Shown one piece after another: positions 34,586-44,085 of a DNA stretch of 64,000 nucleotides (its first letter is position 1; every line of letters begins with the position of its first letter). Both the position numbers and the translations under genes were made by a program. The notes under the pieces were generated by a model, which ran no database searches, was not told the DNA's origin, and worked only from the letters and a program-made list of their open reading frames with translations. The DNA comes from Ruminococcaceae bacterium AB4001 (GTDB lineage Bacteria; Bacillota; Clostridia; Saccharofermentanales; Saccharofermentanaceae). The stretch lies in contig JHXJ01000002.1 in NCBI GenBank assembly GCA_000621765.1, positions 1 to 64,000 of the forward strand, written 5' to 3'.

Positions 34586-35953
34586 ATGAAAAAATATAAG
34601 ACTCAATATGAAATGATGACTCAGGAGCCGATACCGCGCTTGATAGTTAAGCTCGGTATACCGACCATGATCAGCATGTTCGTCACAACCATTTATAACA
34701 TGGCGGACGCATATTTTGTCGGACAGATAAATACTGCTGCCAGCGGTGCCACGGGCGTCGTTTTGGGATTAATGGCGATACTTCAGGCGGTCGGCTTCAT
34801 GTTCGGCCACGGAAGCGGGAGCATCATAAGCAGAAAGCTCGGCCAAAAGGATATCGAGAGTGCAAGGAATTACTCTGCCACAGGTTTTTATTCTGCATTG
34901 ATCGCGGGATTCTTCTTCCTTATTTTCGGCAGCATTTTTCTGACTCCGCTCATGAAACTCTTGGGAAGCACTCCGACCATCCTTCCTTACTCGCGAACAT
35001 ATGCGATGTGTATCCTTTGCGCTGCGCCTGCTTTGGTCTCGAGCTGCGTTATGAACAACATCTTAAGATACGAAGGCCGCGCTTTCTTTGCCATGATAGG
35101 CCTTACCTCAGGCGGTATCTTAAATATTTTTCTTGATATGCTCTTTATGCAGAAGATGGGTATGGGCATCTTCGGCGCAGGCCTTGCAACAGCAATATCG
35201 CAGTATGTTTCATGGGCTCTGCTCCTTACAATGTTTATCTTGAAGAAGACTCAGACCTCGCTTTCGGTAAAGTATGTATGTTTCAACGCTTCGACTCTTG
35301 GTAACATCGTAACCACGGGTCTTCCGAGTCTGGCACGCCAGGGTCTTGCAAGCCTTTCGACCATGTTCCTCAACAATGTTGCGGGCGTTTATGGTGATGC
35401 TGCGATTGCCGCAATGGCTATTTCGAACAGGGTCAGCATGTTCATCTTCAGTGCGGTACTTGGCATCGGTCAGGGCTTCCAGCCGGTCTGCGGATTTAAT
35501 TTCGGAGCGAAGAAGTATGCACGAGTCCGGCAGGGCTTCTTCTTCACACTGGTCTTCGGAACTATATTGCTCGGTACGGCTTCTCTGGCTGTATTCTTTT
35601 ATGCCGGTCAATGTATTCAGATATTCAGGGATGATCCTGAAGTAATAGCCATCGGTACGCCTGCTCTGTGCGCTCAGTGTTTAGCGCTTGTTATCGTACC
35701 ATTCCAGGTATGCAATAACATGCTGTTTCAAAGTATCGGATACAAATTCAATGCTACATTTCTCTCATCGCTTCGAAATGGTTTGGTGTTCATTCCAATC
35801 CTTTTGATCTTCAGTTGGCTTTTCGGACTTGCCGGAATTCAGATTGCCCAGGCGGTAGCTGATGTTATAACGAGCATTGTATGCATACCATTTACCGTAA
35901 AGTTTTTCTCGAACATATCCAAAGAGTTGGAACCGGAAACTGCAGAAAAATAA
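34586..35953 (+). CDS. MATE-family efflux transporter
   Basis: The 455-residue, 12-span pump exports drugs or metabolites against Na+ or H+. Family marks include the start PIPRLIVKLGIPTMISMFVT, the MADAYFVGQI segment of span one, GHGSGSIISRKLGQ and QPVCGFNFGAKKY in the second half. The ATG at 34586 has no good ribosome site, and a TTG four codons upstream is possible. The gene lies 22 bases beyond a terminator-like hairpin and follows an XRE regulator. Confidence 0.93.
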   Translation: MKKYKTQYEMMTQEPIPRLIVKLGIPTMISMFVTTIYNMADAYFVGQINTAASGATGVVLGLMAILQAVGFMFGHGSGSIISRKLGQKDIESARNYSATGFYSALIAGFFFLIFGSIFLTPLMKLLGSTPTILPYSRTYAMCILCAAPALVSSCVMNNILRYEGRAFFAMIGLTSGGILNIFLDMLFMQKMGMGIFGAGLATAISQYVSWALLLTMFILKKTQTSLSVKYVCFNASTLGNIVTTGLPSLARQGLASLSTMFLNNVAGVYGDAAIAAMAISNRVSMFIFSAVLGIGQGFQPVCGFNFGAKKYARVRQGFFFTLVFGTILLGTASLAVFFYAGQCIQIFRDDPEVIAIGTPALCAQCLALVIVPFQVCNNMLFQSIGYKFNATFLSSLRNGLVFIPILLIFSWLFGLAGIQIAQAVADVITSIVCIPFTVKFFSNISKELEPETAEK

Positions 35954-36099
35954 AACCTGATGACAAAGGACCTAATGTTATAATGGTTTGGATTGACGAC
36001 GTTGAAATATTTAGTTATAGCAACGATCATCATTAGTAATATAATATCTAGGGATAATAAGATTGCTTAACGCGTTCTGTATTGGGGAAAGGAGTCGTT

Positions 36100-36522
36100 A
36101 TGTCTAAATTGCTCAGGTTTAAATGCCCAAATTGTGGTAAAGTCCAGGATGTCCAGGGAGATGGACCCTGTTGGAAATGTCATACTATGGTGACTCTTCC
36201 TCCGGACGGTGTCATTCAGATCTACCGTATGTCTTCCTGTGGAGGTATTGGAAGAAGCATGGAAATATTTCTTAACGGTATTCGTCTCGGAATCCTGAAA
36301 TATGATGATACCATCAGGATTCCTGTGCCATATGGTCACTATAGTGTTCTAATGAAGTTTCTCGATCATAAATTGAGTAAGTATAAAGGCGTTGGTCTGG
36401 AATTTGATGTCACTCCATATAATAGAATTGTGTACCTTAAGGCTGCACGCGTTATTCCGGGCTATGGTACCAACACAACGATTTTGGAGCCAGCTACTGC
36501 TGAAGAGATGCGCCCGCTTTGA
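36100..36522 (+). CDS. Small zinc-ribbon protein
   Basis: Unrecognised 140-residue protein. The N terminus is a zinc ribbon (FKCPNCGKVQDV...GPCWKCH). The rest is mostly beta strand (IYRMSSCGGIGRSMEIFLNG, IRIPVPYGHYSVLMKF), possibly a PEGA-like fold. AAAGGAG five bases before ATG 36100 fixes the start. The next gene begins 29 bases on and is a membrane protein, so the two may work together. Confidence 0.75.
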   Translation: MSKLLRFKCPNCGKVQDVQGDGPCWKCHTMVTLPPDGVIQIYRMSSCGGIGRSMEIFLNGIRLGILKYDDTIRIPVPYGHYSVLMKFLDHKLSKYKGVGLEFDVTPYNRIVYLKAARVIPGYGTNTTILEPATAEEMRPL

Positions 36523-36551
36523 TTTAAATGAATGTTTTGGCAGGGGGATTT

Positions 36552-37598
36552 ATGGGGAAAGCAGATTCTGAGCAGGTTTTTACTAATAAGAACTACAAGA
36601 TCAATACATTCATAACAAAGTCATTAATTCTTTTTGGATTTATTGTACTTGGCACTGTTTATTTCACTGTTCAGGTGATCGTTACCGGCAAGGTTACATT
36701 TGAAGATGGAATATCGAAAGCATTGCCGATCGTTGGTGCGGCGGCAGTGATCTCATTGATATTCGGCGCATATAAAATGTTTAAGATTAAGAATTCCTGT
36801 GTCAGGATAACCAATGACGAATTCGATATAACTGTAGGCAAAGAACACGATGTATATTCTGTTGAGGATTATATCGGTCCCCGTTTCAGTGGAAGCAAAT
36901 CAAGTATCAGAAGAGAACTTGTTTTAGTGGATGAAGAAGATCCTGAGTCCAATATCTTCTATAATCTGCCGGTAAATAACCAGCTTTTCATGGAGATCTC
37001 TGATGCCATCCTTATCCGCAAGCATGAGAAGCTTGGTGATATCGAATACGAAGCTTTCGAAGGCGACGAATACGAAGGAGATCTGTCGGAAGAGCAGGAT
37101 GGTAATACCAAAAAGATGTTTTGGGTATTAGTGCTCTTTGTTATATTAGCTCCTGCGGTCTATTATGTTTTATTTTTTAAGATCCTTAGCGATCCGATGA
37201 GATATTATCCGGGTCTGGCAGGCGGCGCGCTCTGTTGGGTATTTGCCGTGATAGCTTTATTTTTCTTTTGGCGGCTATATCAGATTGAGACTAAGGAGAC
37301 GGTTAAGACTCTTAAATTCGATTCAAAAGCACTGACTATCAATGGTCAGGAGTTCCCTTATAAGGAGATCGAAACAGTCAGCATGACGGCTCCTTATCTG
37401 AATCAGTTCAGTGCAACCAGAAGACAGATTTCCGTTAAGCTTTACGATGCTAAAAAGACGGTTGTGTTCTTTATCGGAACCCGTCTTGATGATGATAAGG
37501 CTGAAGAGCCTTCCAAGAACCGTACATGCATATATCCTGCTCTTTACGAGAGGGTAAGGACCGACAGATTTATCGGAAGTAAATTCAAAGTTCAGTAA
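36552..37598 (+). CDS. Membrane protein with two PH-like segments
   Basis: Unknown function, 348 residues. A first pair of spans (about 24-45 and 58-74) is followed by a soluble part (KNSCVRITNDEFDITVGKEH). A second pair (about 190-212 and 224-246) is followed by a beta-rich tail (LKFDSKALTINGQEFPYKEI). The repeated span-pair plus beta segment resembles bacterial PH-domain proteins. AGGGGG four bases before ATG 36552 sets the start. Confidence 0.7.
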   Translation: MGKADSEQVFTNKNYKINTFITKSLILFGFIVLGTVYFTVQVIVTGKVTFEDGISKALPIVGAAAVISLIFGAYKMFKIKNSCVRITNDEFDITVGKEHDVYSVEDYIGPRFSGSKSSIRRELVLVDEEDPESNIFYNLPVNNQLFMEISDAILIRKHEKLGDIEYEAFEGDEYEGDLSEEQDGNTKKMFWVLVLFVILAPAVYYVLFFKILSDPMRYYPGLAGGALCWVFAVIALFFFWRLYQIETKETVKTLKFDSKALTINGQEFPYKEIETVSMTAPYLNQFSATRRQISVKLYDAKKTVVFFIGTRLDDDKAEEPSKNRTCIYPALYERVRTDRFIGSKFKVQ

Positions 37599-37631
37599 TT
37601 TGCTTGCATTTTCTCTCGAAGAATAACATGA

Positions 37632-37652
37632 ACGGGAAAACTGATTTCCCGT
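37632..37652. terminator. Hairpin, possible weak terminator
   Basis: ACGGGAAA (37632-37639) and TTTCCCGT (37645-37652) form a perfect eight-pair stem, but no T run follows. Confidence 0.35.
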
Positions 37653-37736
37653 GGATTAATCTGAATAATACCTTGTTTCTTAAATTTCTTTGACGAAAAG
37701 TTACTCTTTGGGGTCTCTTTAAAGTATAATTAAGAA

Positions 37737-40277
37737 ATGAAGAAGATATTTATCATCATCGTGAATATAATCATCACCGCGGCCATATTAAGTTTCGTGG
37801 TCATTTACTCAGGCTTGTCCAATAAGGATTCCTACCAAAGACAGATTGAGCATTTTGAGACCACGACAGTCACTATGGAGCAGGTTACGCAGAATTATCT
37901 CGAAGGTGAGCAGAGGATCTGTGATGTATGGGCCCGCTATATCAATACCCAGACCATGACCATAGATGATGCGGCCGAATATATACGCTCTTCCCATGTG
38001 CTGGCGAACACTTCTGCACATTTGGTTTTCGTGGATTCGCTTTCAGGACTTTCAACACGCCCCAAACAAGGTACAGCCGATAGTTATTCGGTCTCATATG
38101 GGCGCGTAAACGTTCTGGATAACATGAACCTGGATGACGATATAGGAAATTCCATTAAGATCACCCGCGCCTACACAAATCCGATGAACGGAGAGCAGTC
38201 TCTGGCATTTTGCAATAAGGTTGCATTGTATGATCCTGAGAGCGGCGCTTCCAGAGATGCTATCCTGATGCGTATAGTTCCCATCTCGGAACTTGAGCAG
38301 AAATGGATCTTCCCACAGTCAGAACTTGTTAATGCAGAGCTGTCGATGATCGATGCAGACGGTAATTATATTCTCAAGGGATCCAGCTTCAAAAATTCCA
38401 ACTTTTTCGAGTTTTACAAATCTTATAATCCGACAGAACCTGAATCAGCAAACGAGCTGTTCGGAAGAATAACATCATCTACGGGTTCGATCTCGATGCT
38501 TAACTCTCACGGAGAAGAGTGCATTCTTGCCTTTACTCCTGTGGATGCCACATACGGATGGACATTGCTGGGATTCATTCCCGCGAGCGATCTTGATGTG
38601 GATAAAGAGAACTGGATCCTGTTCGGAGTCGTTTCAGTAGGACTGCTGATCCTGTTTGTCTTTGACCTGTTCCACGTGCTTTTCCTTAACAAGAGGCTTC
38701 AGATTACTGCAAGGGAAGCTGAATCAGCCAATAAAGCGAAGACTGATTTCCTTTCAACGATGTCCCACGACATAAGAACGCCTATGAATGCGATCATTGG
38801 TCTAACGGCAATTGCCGAGAAAAACCTAGGAGATGTTGAATCGACCGGGGAGAGTCTGCGTAAGATCAGTCTTGCCGGCAACCATCTGCTGACACTTATT
38901 AACGATATCCTTGATATTTCGAAAGTTGAGAGCGGAAAGCTGAAACTCAGTCCGCTGACATTTTCTATTGTCGAAACGGTTGAGAACCTCGTAAATATCT
39001 CGCAGCCGATGATCAAGGAAAAGAATCTTGAATTCAGTTTCCACATAAACCAGATGGAAAAGGAATACCTGTATGCAGACCAGCTCCGACTGAACCAGAT
39101 CTATATCAATATTCTCTCAAATGCTATCAAGTATACGGAACCCGGCGGGCGTATAAGCGTTGATATGCGAGAAGAGGACAGTCTGAAATCAGGATGTGTT
39201 CGCCTGATCTACATCGTGGCAGATACCGGTATCGGTATGAGTCCGGAATTCATCGAAAACATGTATCAGCCTTTTTCGCGCCAGATAGACAGCCGAGTTA
39301 ACAGCATTCAGGGAACAGGGCTTGGTCTTGCCATTACAAAGCAGATGGTCGAACTGATGAACGGTACGATCGATTGTCAGAGCGAGCAGGGAAAAGGTAC
39401 GACATTTACTGTCATATTGGATATTCCTGTTGCTGAGAGACAGCGTGAGGAAATGAAGCTTGAACCCGTTGATGTCCTGATCGTTGATGACGATGAAGTA
39501 ATGCTTAAGACGGCAGTTGATACGCTTGAGTCTTTGGGAGCGTCAACTGAGCAGGCCAGAAGCGGATTGGAAGCTCTCGGAATGATCGAGCACAGACATC
39601 TTGAAGGACGGAATTACGATGTCATCATTGTTGACTGGAAGATGCCGGAGATAGATGGTATTGGAACGATCAACCGGATCCGTTCGGAGATAGACACTAA
39701 AACGCCGATATTGCTCATCTCCGCTTATGACTGGTCAGATATTGAGGAAAAAGCAAAAGAAGCAGGCGCTAATGGTTTCGTAAGCAAACCGCTGTTCCGT
39801 TCTACGCTTTACGATAAGATCAATGACCTTATCGGAAAAGAGTCCACCTCTATCGAGCCGGAGGATGATTATTCCGATCTGCAGGGAATGAACATTCTTG
39901 TGGCTGAAGATAATGACATCAACTGGGAGATCGTATCGGCCATGCTTGCCATGTTCGGCATCACTACCGAGCGTGCGGAAAACGGACGGGTCTGTGTGGA
40001 CAAGGTATCTGCGGCTGAAGAAGGACAATATGAACTGATCTTCATGGACGTACAGATGCCGGAGATGAACGGCCTTGACGCAACCAGGACTATCCGTAAG
40101 TTACCGGAGCCGTGGGCTGCTTCTATTCCGATAGTTGCCATGACGGCAGATGCTTTCTCTGAAAACGTTACAGAATGCCTGAATGCAGGTATGAACGGAC
40201 ATATTGCAAAACCCATCGACATTAAGCTTGTTATCAAGGAGATACGAAGGATCAGGGAAGGAAGGAAACAAACATGA
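37737..40277 (+). CDS. Hybrid sensor histidine kinase with two receiver domains
   Basis: The 846-residue membrane kinase has a span at 5-24, an outside sensor of about 270 residues, and a second span near 298-318. Then come HisKA with His344 (LSTMSHDIRTPMNAI), an ATPase domain (N box NQIYINILSNAIKY, DTGIGMS, GTGLGLAI) and two receivers with phosphate-accepting Asp633 (IIVDWKMPE) and Asp771 (IFMDVQMPE). No output domain is present, so a separate phosphotransfer or regulator protein must follow. Its TGA overlaps the ATG of the solute-binding lipoprotein gene, indicating coupling; that protein may deliver ligand to the kinase. A TATAAT lies seven bases before the ATG. Confidence 0.93.
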   Translation: MKKIFIIIVNIIITAAILSFVVIYSGLSNKDSYQRQIEHFETTTVTMEQVTQNYLEGEQRICDVWARYINTQTMTIDDAAEYIRSSHVLANTSAHLVFVDSLSGLSTRPKQGTADSYSVSYGRVNVLDNMNLDDDIGNSIKITRAYTNPMNGEQSLAFCNKVALYDPESGASRDAILMRIVPISELEQKWIFPQSELVNAELSMIDADGNYILKGSSFKNSNFFEFYKSYNPTEPESANELFGRITSSTGSISMLNSHGEECILAFTPVDATYGWTLLGFIPASDLDVDKENWILFGVVSVGLLILFVFDLFHVLFLNKRLQITAREAESANKAKTDFLSTMSHDIRTPMNAIIGLTAIAEKNLGDVESTGESLRKISLAGNHLLTLINDILDISKVESGKLKLSPLTFSIVETVENLVNISQPMIKEKNLEFSFHINQMEKEYLYADQLRLNQIYINILSNAIKYTEPGGRISVDMREEDSLKSGCVRLIYIVADTGIGMSPEFIENMYQPFSRQIDSRVNSIQGTGLGLAITKQMVELMNGTIDCQSEQGKGTTFTVILDIPVAERQREEMKLEPVDVLIVDDDEVMLKTAVDTLESLGASTEQARSGLEALGMIEHRHLEGRNYDVIIVDWKMPEIDGIGTINRIRSEIDTKTPILLISAYDWSDIEEKAKEAGANGFVSKPLFRSTLYDKINDLIGKESTSIEPEDDYSDLQGMNILVAEDNDINWEIVSAMLAMFGITTERAENGRVCVDKVSAAEEGQYELIFMDVQMPEMNGLDATRTIRKLPEPWAASIPIVAMTADAFSENVTECLNAGMNGHIAKPIDIKLVIKEIRRIREGRKQT

Positions 40278-41569
40278 AAAAGATAGTGAGTATATTGTTG
40301 TCTGCGCTGATGGTGGTAGAACTTGCCTCATGCGGTTCGGCAAAGCCGGATTCATCAAAGGATCAGGTGTTTAAACCATCTCTCGATACTACTGTGAAGT
40401 GCCAGATCAATGTCGCCGGAGGATATGATAACTTTGAGGCTCTTGAGGCTGAATTTGACCGCTTCAACGAGTTCTATCCCAATGTTGAACTGACGTATAC
40501 GAAAATCGATGACTATAACAACATGATCGGTACGGTCCTTAACGGAAATGATGCGCCTGACATTTATGTTAACTATTCCTGGATGTATGGACGTGAACAG
40601 TATCAGTCTTCGATAGATCATGCAGAGAACCTTGCTGATCCGTCTCTTGGACTAGATCTTAACTGCCTCCGAGGTAATATCATCCTGAAGACAGATGACG
40701 GTACACTTCCGATGGTCCCGGTTTTCTCTAACACATACGGCATGCTCGTTAACAACGACCTTTTTAAGAAAGAAGGACTTAAAGTTCCCACGACATATAA
40801 GGAATTGGTCGAAGTATGCAATGCATTCCGCGAAAAAGGTTATGAGAACCCTTTGATGGGCTTTTCCAAAGAAGAAAAAACATCGCTTTTCACTCTGTCG
40901 ATGTATCCTTATTTCTGCGGAACAGTAGCACAGGATAAAGAGGCTGTAAATAAACTCAATTCCCTTGATCCTTCAGCCGGCGAGTATATGCGTCCTACTC
41001 TGGAGAAGACTCTGCAATTCATGAATGACGGATGTGTTGATATCGCTGCCTGTGATGGTATTGAGAACAACTATGAAGCAGTTATTCTCCGCTTCTTTGA
41101 AGGCGATGTGCCGATGATGACTGCTTCAGGCGATACTGTTTCAGGTACAGAGAAACGTAAGAGCCGTTCGGAGGCTTATATTGCCAATCCTTTTGATTTT
41201 ACTTTCGTTCCGATCCCGATGTCAGATGACGGTGCTATTTTCCTTGATATGTCGAATCTTCAGTTCTCGGTCAATAAAGACAGCAAGAACCTGGAAATGG
41301 CAAATGAGTTTATGAGGTTCCTGGTCACTTCAGCAGAACTGAATAATATGGCACAGAAGAAAGGCCTTATGTCGCCTACAAAAGATCTGTCTTTCAACAG
41401 CATGTATGCAGCATTCGGAGCTGTTCCTGAATCACGCATCCTTTCTCCTGAAGAGATGGGTTTGTCAGATGACGCTGTACAGCAGATGAGACTGGCTGTT
41501 TATGCGGTCGGAACCGGTTCAATGACCATAGACGAGGCTGTATCCGGTTATGGCACTTTTGGCCAATAA
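40274..41569 (+). CDS. Extracellular solute-binding lipoprotein
   Basis: A 431-residue binding protein of the sugar (MalE-like) class. A lipoprotein signal ends at the lipobox LASC near Cys20. The segment EFDRFNEFYPNVELTYTKID, then NDAPDIYVNYSWMYG, is the family start, and PFDFTFVPIPMSDDG lies in the second lobe. It overlaps the kinase gene by four bases (ATGA). No permease or ATPase is adjacent, so sensing rather than transport is the simplest reading; alternatively it serves the orphan permeases at 22.8-24.7 kb. Confidence 0.9.
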   Translation: MKKIVSILLSALMVVELASCGSAKPDSSKDQVFKPSLDTTVKCQINVAGGYDNFEALEAEFDRFNEFYPNVELTYTKIDDYNNMIGTVLNGNDAPDIYVNYSWMYGREQYQSSIDHAENLADPSLGLDLNCLRGNIILKTDDGTLPMVPVFSNTYGMLVNNDLFKKEGLKVPTTYKELVEVCNAFREKGYENPLMGFSKEEKTSLFTLSMYPYFCGTVAQDKEAVNKLNSLDPSAGEYMRPTLEKTLQFMNDGCVDIAACDGIENNYEAVILRFFEGDVPMMTASGDTVSGTEKRKSRSEAYIANPFDFTFVPIPMSDDGAIFLDMSNLQFSVNKDSKNLEMANEFMRFLVTSAELNNMAQKKGLMSPTKDLSFNSMYAAFGAVPESRILSPEEMGLSDDAVQQMRLAVYAVGTGSMTIDEAVSGYGTFGQ

Positions 41570-41612
41570 CAGCTGTACCTGACAGGGTTATATACAGCGT
41601 GGGATTATTGTT

Positions 41613-42797
41613 ATGGGAATAAAAGGAATACGTGTAATAGCAGCCGTTCTTTTATCGGCATATTTTCTGTCGATGTCCGGTTGCACTAATTTAAAAAGCG
41701 GTGGCATTGATTATAAAAACGTCAGCAAAGGGCTTATATACGACGAGTCTGACAATTCGTGGTCGACAGATGACGATGAACTCAAGAAGTTAGCTGAGAT
41801 ACTTAAAAGCGAATCAGAGAATTTAAGGAGCAAAGGCGGTGTGGTCTTGCTTGCTTCTGATGAGAAGGTCATTTTTATCGGTGGTTCTGACAGGACCGAG
41901 ACGGATGGAAAAACTAAGCGAAATGCATATACAACATATGAGATAGGTTCCGTTACCAAGACATTTACTGCAACAGCGGTTTTGCAGCTTTGCGAGCGGG
42001 GAAAACTGTCTCTTGATGATAAATTGGGTTCTTATATCCCAGAGTATGAAAAAGGCAAAGATCTGACACTGCGCCAGATCATTCATATGAAATCCGGTAT
42101 TCAGCGTGAATTCTTTTCTGTAGAAGAGCAGATGGATTATGAACTTTTCAAAAAATACTATAACGACGGCTTCTCTGATGAGGAGCTGATCAAAGCTTTA
42201 AACACGCATGAACTCGAGTTTGAACCGGGAACACAATCTCTATACAGCAATACAGGGTATACCTTGCTTGCGATGGTTATCGAAAAAGTAACCGGTGAAA
42301 AGTACTGTGATTACATTAAAAAGAACATTTTCGATGTGTGCGGAATGGAGCATTCGAGCAGCATGGCTTTAGGAGACGTTACCAGTGTGCCTGAAGAGCC
42401 GCCTTTCGGATATTATTCATTTGATATAAACGGAGTGTTCCCGGATGGGTATTTCATGTGTCCCATATCAGGACGCGGAGCAGGAGACATCCATTCATGT
42501 GCCGCGGATATGGCTGCATTTGATAACGCTCTCTTAAGCGGAAAGCTGATTAACGCTGATTCTATGGCTGAAATGTTCAGTCTGGATATGGGGTACGGAT
42601 GCGGATGGCAGGAAATCGCAGGATATGAGAACTGCTATGGACATGTCGGCGCAACAGGGTCATATTACACGCTTAATATGGTCATTAAGACCGAAGAATA
42701 CGGTAATTTGTATCTGATCGAATTATCTCCTTATATTGGCGCAGGTAATGATGTCGCGAGCAGCATGAAGAGTCTTATGAAAGGATTAGAGCTTTAA
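41613..42797 (+). CDS. Class C beta-lactamase-like serine hydrolase, lipoprotein
   Basis: The 394-residue exported lipoprotein (lipobox LSMSGC) belongs to the penicillin-binding serine hydrolase group. Ser113 and Lys116 form the SxxK motif (EIGSVTKTFTA), Tyr211 begins YSN, and a late YGHVGATGSY takes the place of KTG. Members act as D-aminopeptidases, esterases or PBP4-like enzymes, and true beta-lactamase activity should not be assumed. It follows the solute-binding gene by 43 bases and may be the last envelope gene of that operon. Confidence 0.88.
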   Translation: MGIKGIRVIAAVLLSAYFLSMSGCTNLKSGGIDYKNVSKGLIYDESDNSWSTDDDELKKLAEILKSESENLRSKGGVVLLASDEKVIFIGGSDRTETDGKTKRNAYTTYEIGSVTKTFTATAVLQLCERGKLSLDDKLGSYIPEYEKGKDLTLRQIIHMKSGIQREFFSVEEQMDYELFKKYYNDGFSDEELIKALNTHELEFEPGTQSLYSNTGYTLLAMVIEKVTGEKYCDYIKKNIFDVCGMEHSSSMALGDVTSVPEEPPFGYYSFDINGVFPDGYFMCPISGRGAGDIHSCAADMAAFDNALLSGKLINADSMAEMFSLDMGYGCGWQEIAGYENCYGHVGATGSYYTLNMVIKTEEYGNLYLIELSPYIGAGNDVASSMKSLMKGLEL

Positions 42798-42816
42798 TCT
42801 TAAGCAGGATATTGAT

Positions 42817-43509
42817 ATGCAAAAGATCCTTTTAGACAAATCAGTAATTTTTTTCGATGTCGGGTATACGATCGATTATCCGGCTTCCGGAGACTGGATG
42901 TTTACAAAACGCTTTTATGAGATAGCCGGAGAATGTCTGAAGCAGTGTGCTGAGACTCAGATAATCAAAGCAAGAGAAACAGGTGCGGAATATCTGGAAA
43001 AGGAACATCATATCCTGACGGAAGAGGAAGAAGCAGAACAGTTTTATCAGTATTACCGCATTATATCCGAGCTTTTAAAGCTGAATCTTACTGAAGATGA
43101 GATAACTTCTATAGCAAGAGACCGGACATATAACATGGATAACTATATCATTTATCCGGATGCGAGAAATGTGATCAAGACTCTTAGCATGACGCACCGT
43201 CTTGGTATTATTTCAGACACATGGCCAAGTATCGAAAACCAGCTTCGCGCGCTGGACGTGCTGCAATTCTTTTCTTTTGCTACATACAGTTTCTCTTTGG
43301 GGGTATTTAAGCCCGACAGACTGATGTATCTGGATGCTTTGCAGAAATGCGGGTGCGAAGCTAAAGACACTGTTTTTATTGATGACAGTCCAATCTGTCT
43401 TGCCGGGGCTGCGGAACTTGGAATTACACCTGTGCTGATCGCAGCTAATCCCTCATCTGATGTTGATACTCCATATATGAAGATCCGCTCTCTTTCCGAG
43501 TTGATATGA
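42817..43509 (+). CDS. HAD-superfamily hydrolase
   Basis: A 230-residue phosphatase-like protein. Motif I is FFDVGYTID (nucleophile Asp; the second Asp of DxD is replaced by Gly), motif II ISDT, motif III Lys in GVFKPD, and motif IV FIDDSP. A helical cap (residues 20-110) places it in the HAD-IA group. The DVGYT variant of motif I lowers certainty about phosphatase activity. It lies 19 bases after the serine hydrolase gene. Confidence 0.88.
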   Translation: MQKILLDKSVIFFDVGYTIDYPASGDWMFTKRFYEIAGECLKQCAETQIIKARETGAEYLEKEHHILTEEEEAEQFYQYYRIISELLKLNLTEDEITSIARDRTYNMDNYIIYPDARNVIKTLSMTHRLGIISDTWPSIENQLRALDVLQFFSFATYSFSLGVFKPDRLMYLDALQKCGCEAKDTVFIDDSPICLAGAAELGITPVLIAANPSSDVDTPYMKIRSLSELI

Positions 43510-43537
43510 TTAAGCAGGAAAAAAGGTAAATGAAACT

Positions 43538-44059
43538 ATGAAACGCCTTATTACCACAGAAAGATTAGAAATCAGACCTATAGAAAAAGACGACTGTGAA
43601 GCTGTTCACAGATATGCAGGCGATCCTTCGATCGATATGATGATGTTTCTTCCCAACGAGACAATTGAAGAAACAGAGAAGTTCGTTGAATTTGCAGTAT
43701 CTGAATGGGCAAAAGATGAACCGGAAGATATGGAATTTGTTGTCCTCTTAAACGGAGAGATCATTGGCGGCGTTAATTTGGAATCTGTGGCTGCCGGTAT
43801 CTATGAGATCGGTTGGACCATTCGCCAGGACCGGCGTGGGAAAGGATATGCCACTGAAGCGGCAAAAGCCCTTGTTGATTATGCTTTTGAAGAACTGCAT
43901 GCAGAAAAGATACAGGCGCACTGCGACAGCCGGAACCAGGCTTCCGAGAAGGTCATGAGAAAGATCGGCATGATACTGGTTGATGATAAAGGGACAAGAT
44001 ACTATCCTAAAACAGGCGTTTCCTCCGGAGAATATCTTTACGCCATGTCGAAGTGTTGA
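43538..44059 (+). CDS. GNAT-family N-acetyltransferase, RimJ/RimL-like
   Basis: The 173-residue acetyltransferase starts LITTERLEIRPIEKDDCEAV, has the acetyl-CoA loop RQDRRGKGYATEAAKAL and the late NQASEKVMRKIGM segment. RimJ-like enzymes acetylate protein N termini or small amines; the substrate is unknown. It is 28 bases after the HAD gene, in the same run of genes. Confidence 0.92.
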   Translation: MKRLITTERLEIRPIEKDDCEAVHRYAGDPSIDMMMFLPNETIEETEKFVEFAVSEWAKDEPEDMEFVVLLNGEIIGGVNLESVAAGIYEIGWTIRQDRRGKGYATEAAKALVDYAFEELHAEKIQAHCDSRNQASEKVMRKIGMILVDDKGTRYYPKTGVSSGEYLYAMSKC

Positions 44060-44085
44060 TCATTTTCAGTAAAGGGTGAACGGCA

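Noticed and set aside
41613-42797. Resistance beta-lactamase
   Set aside because: SxxK and YSN are present, but the family is broad, and the third motif is HVG rather than KTG; serine hydrolase is the safer call.
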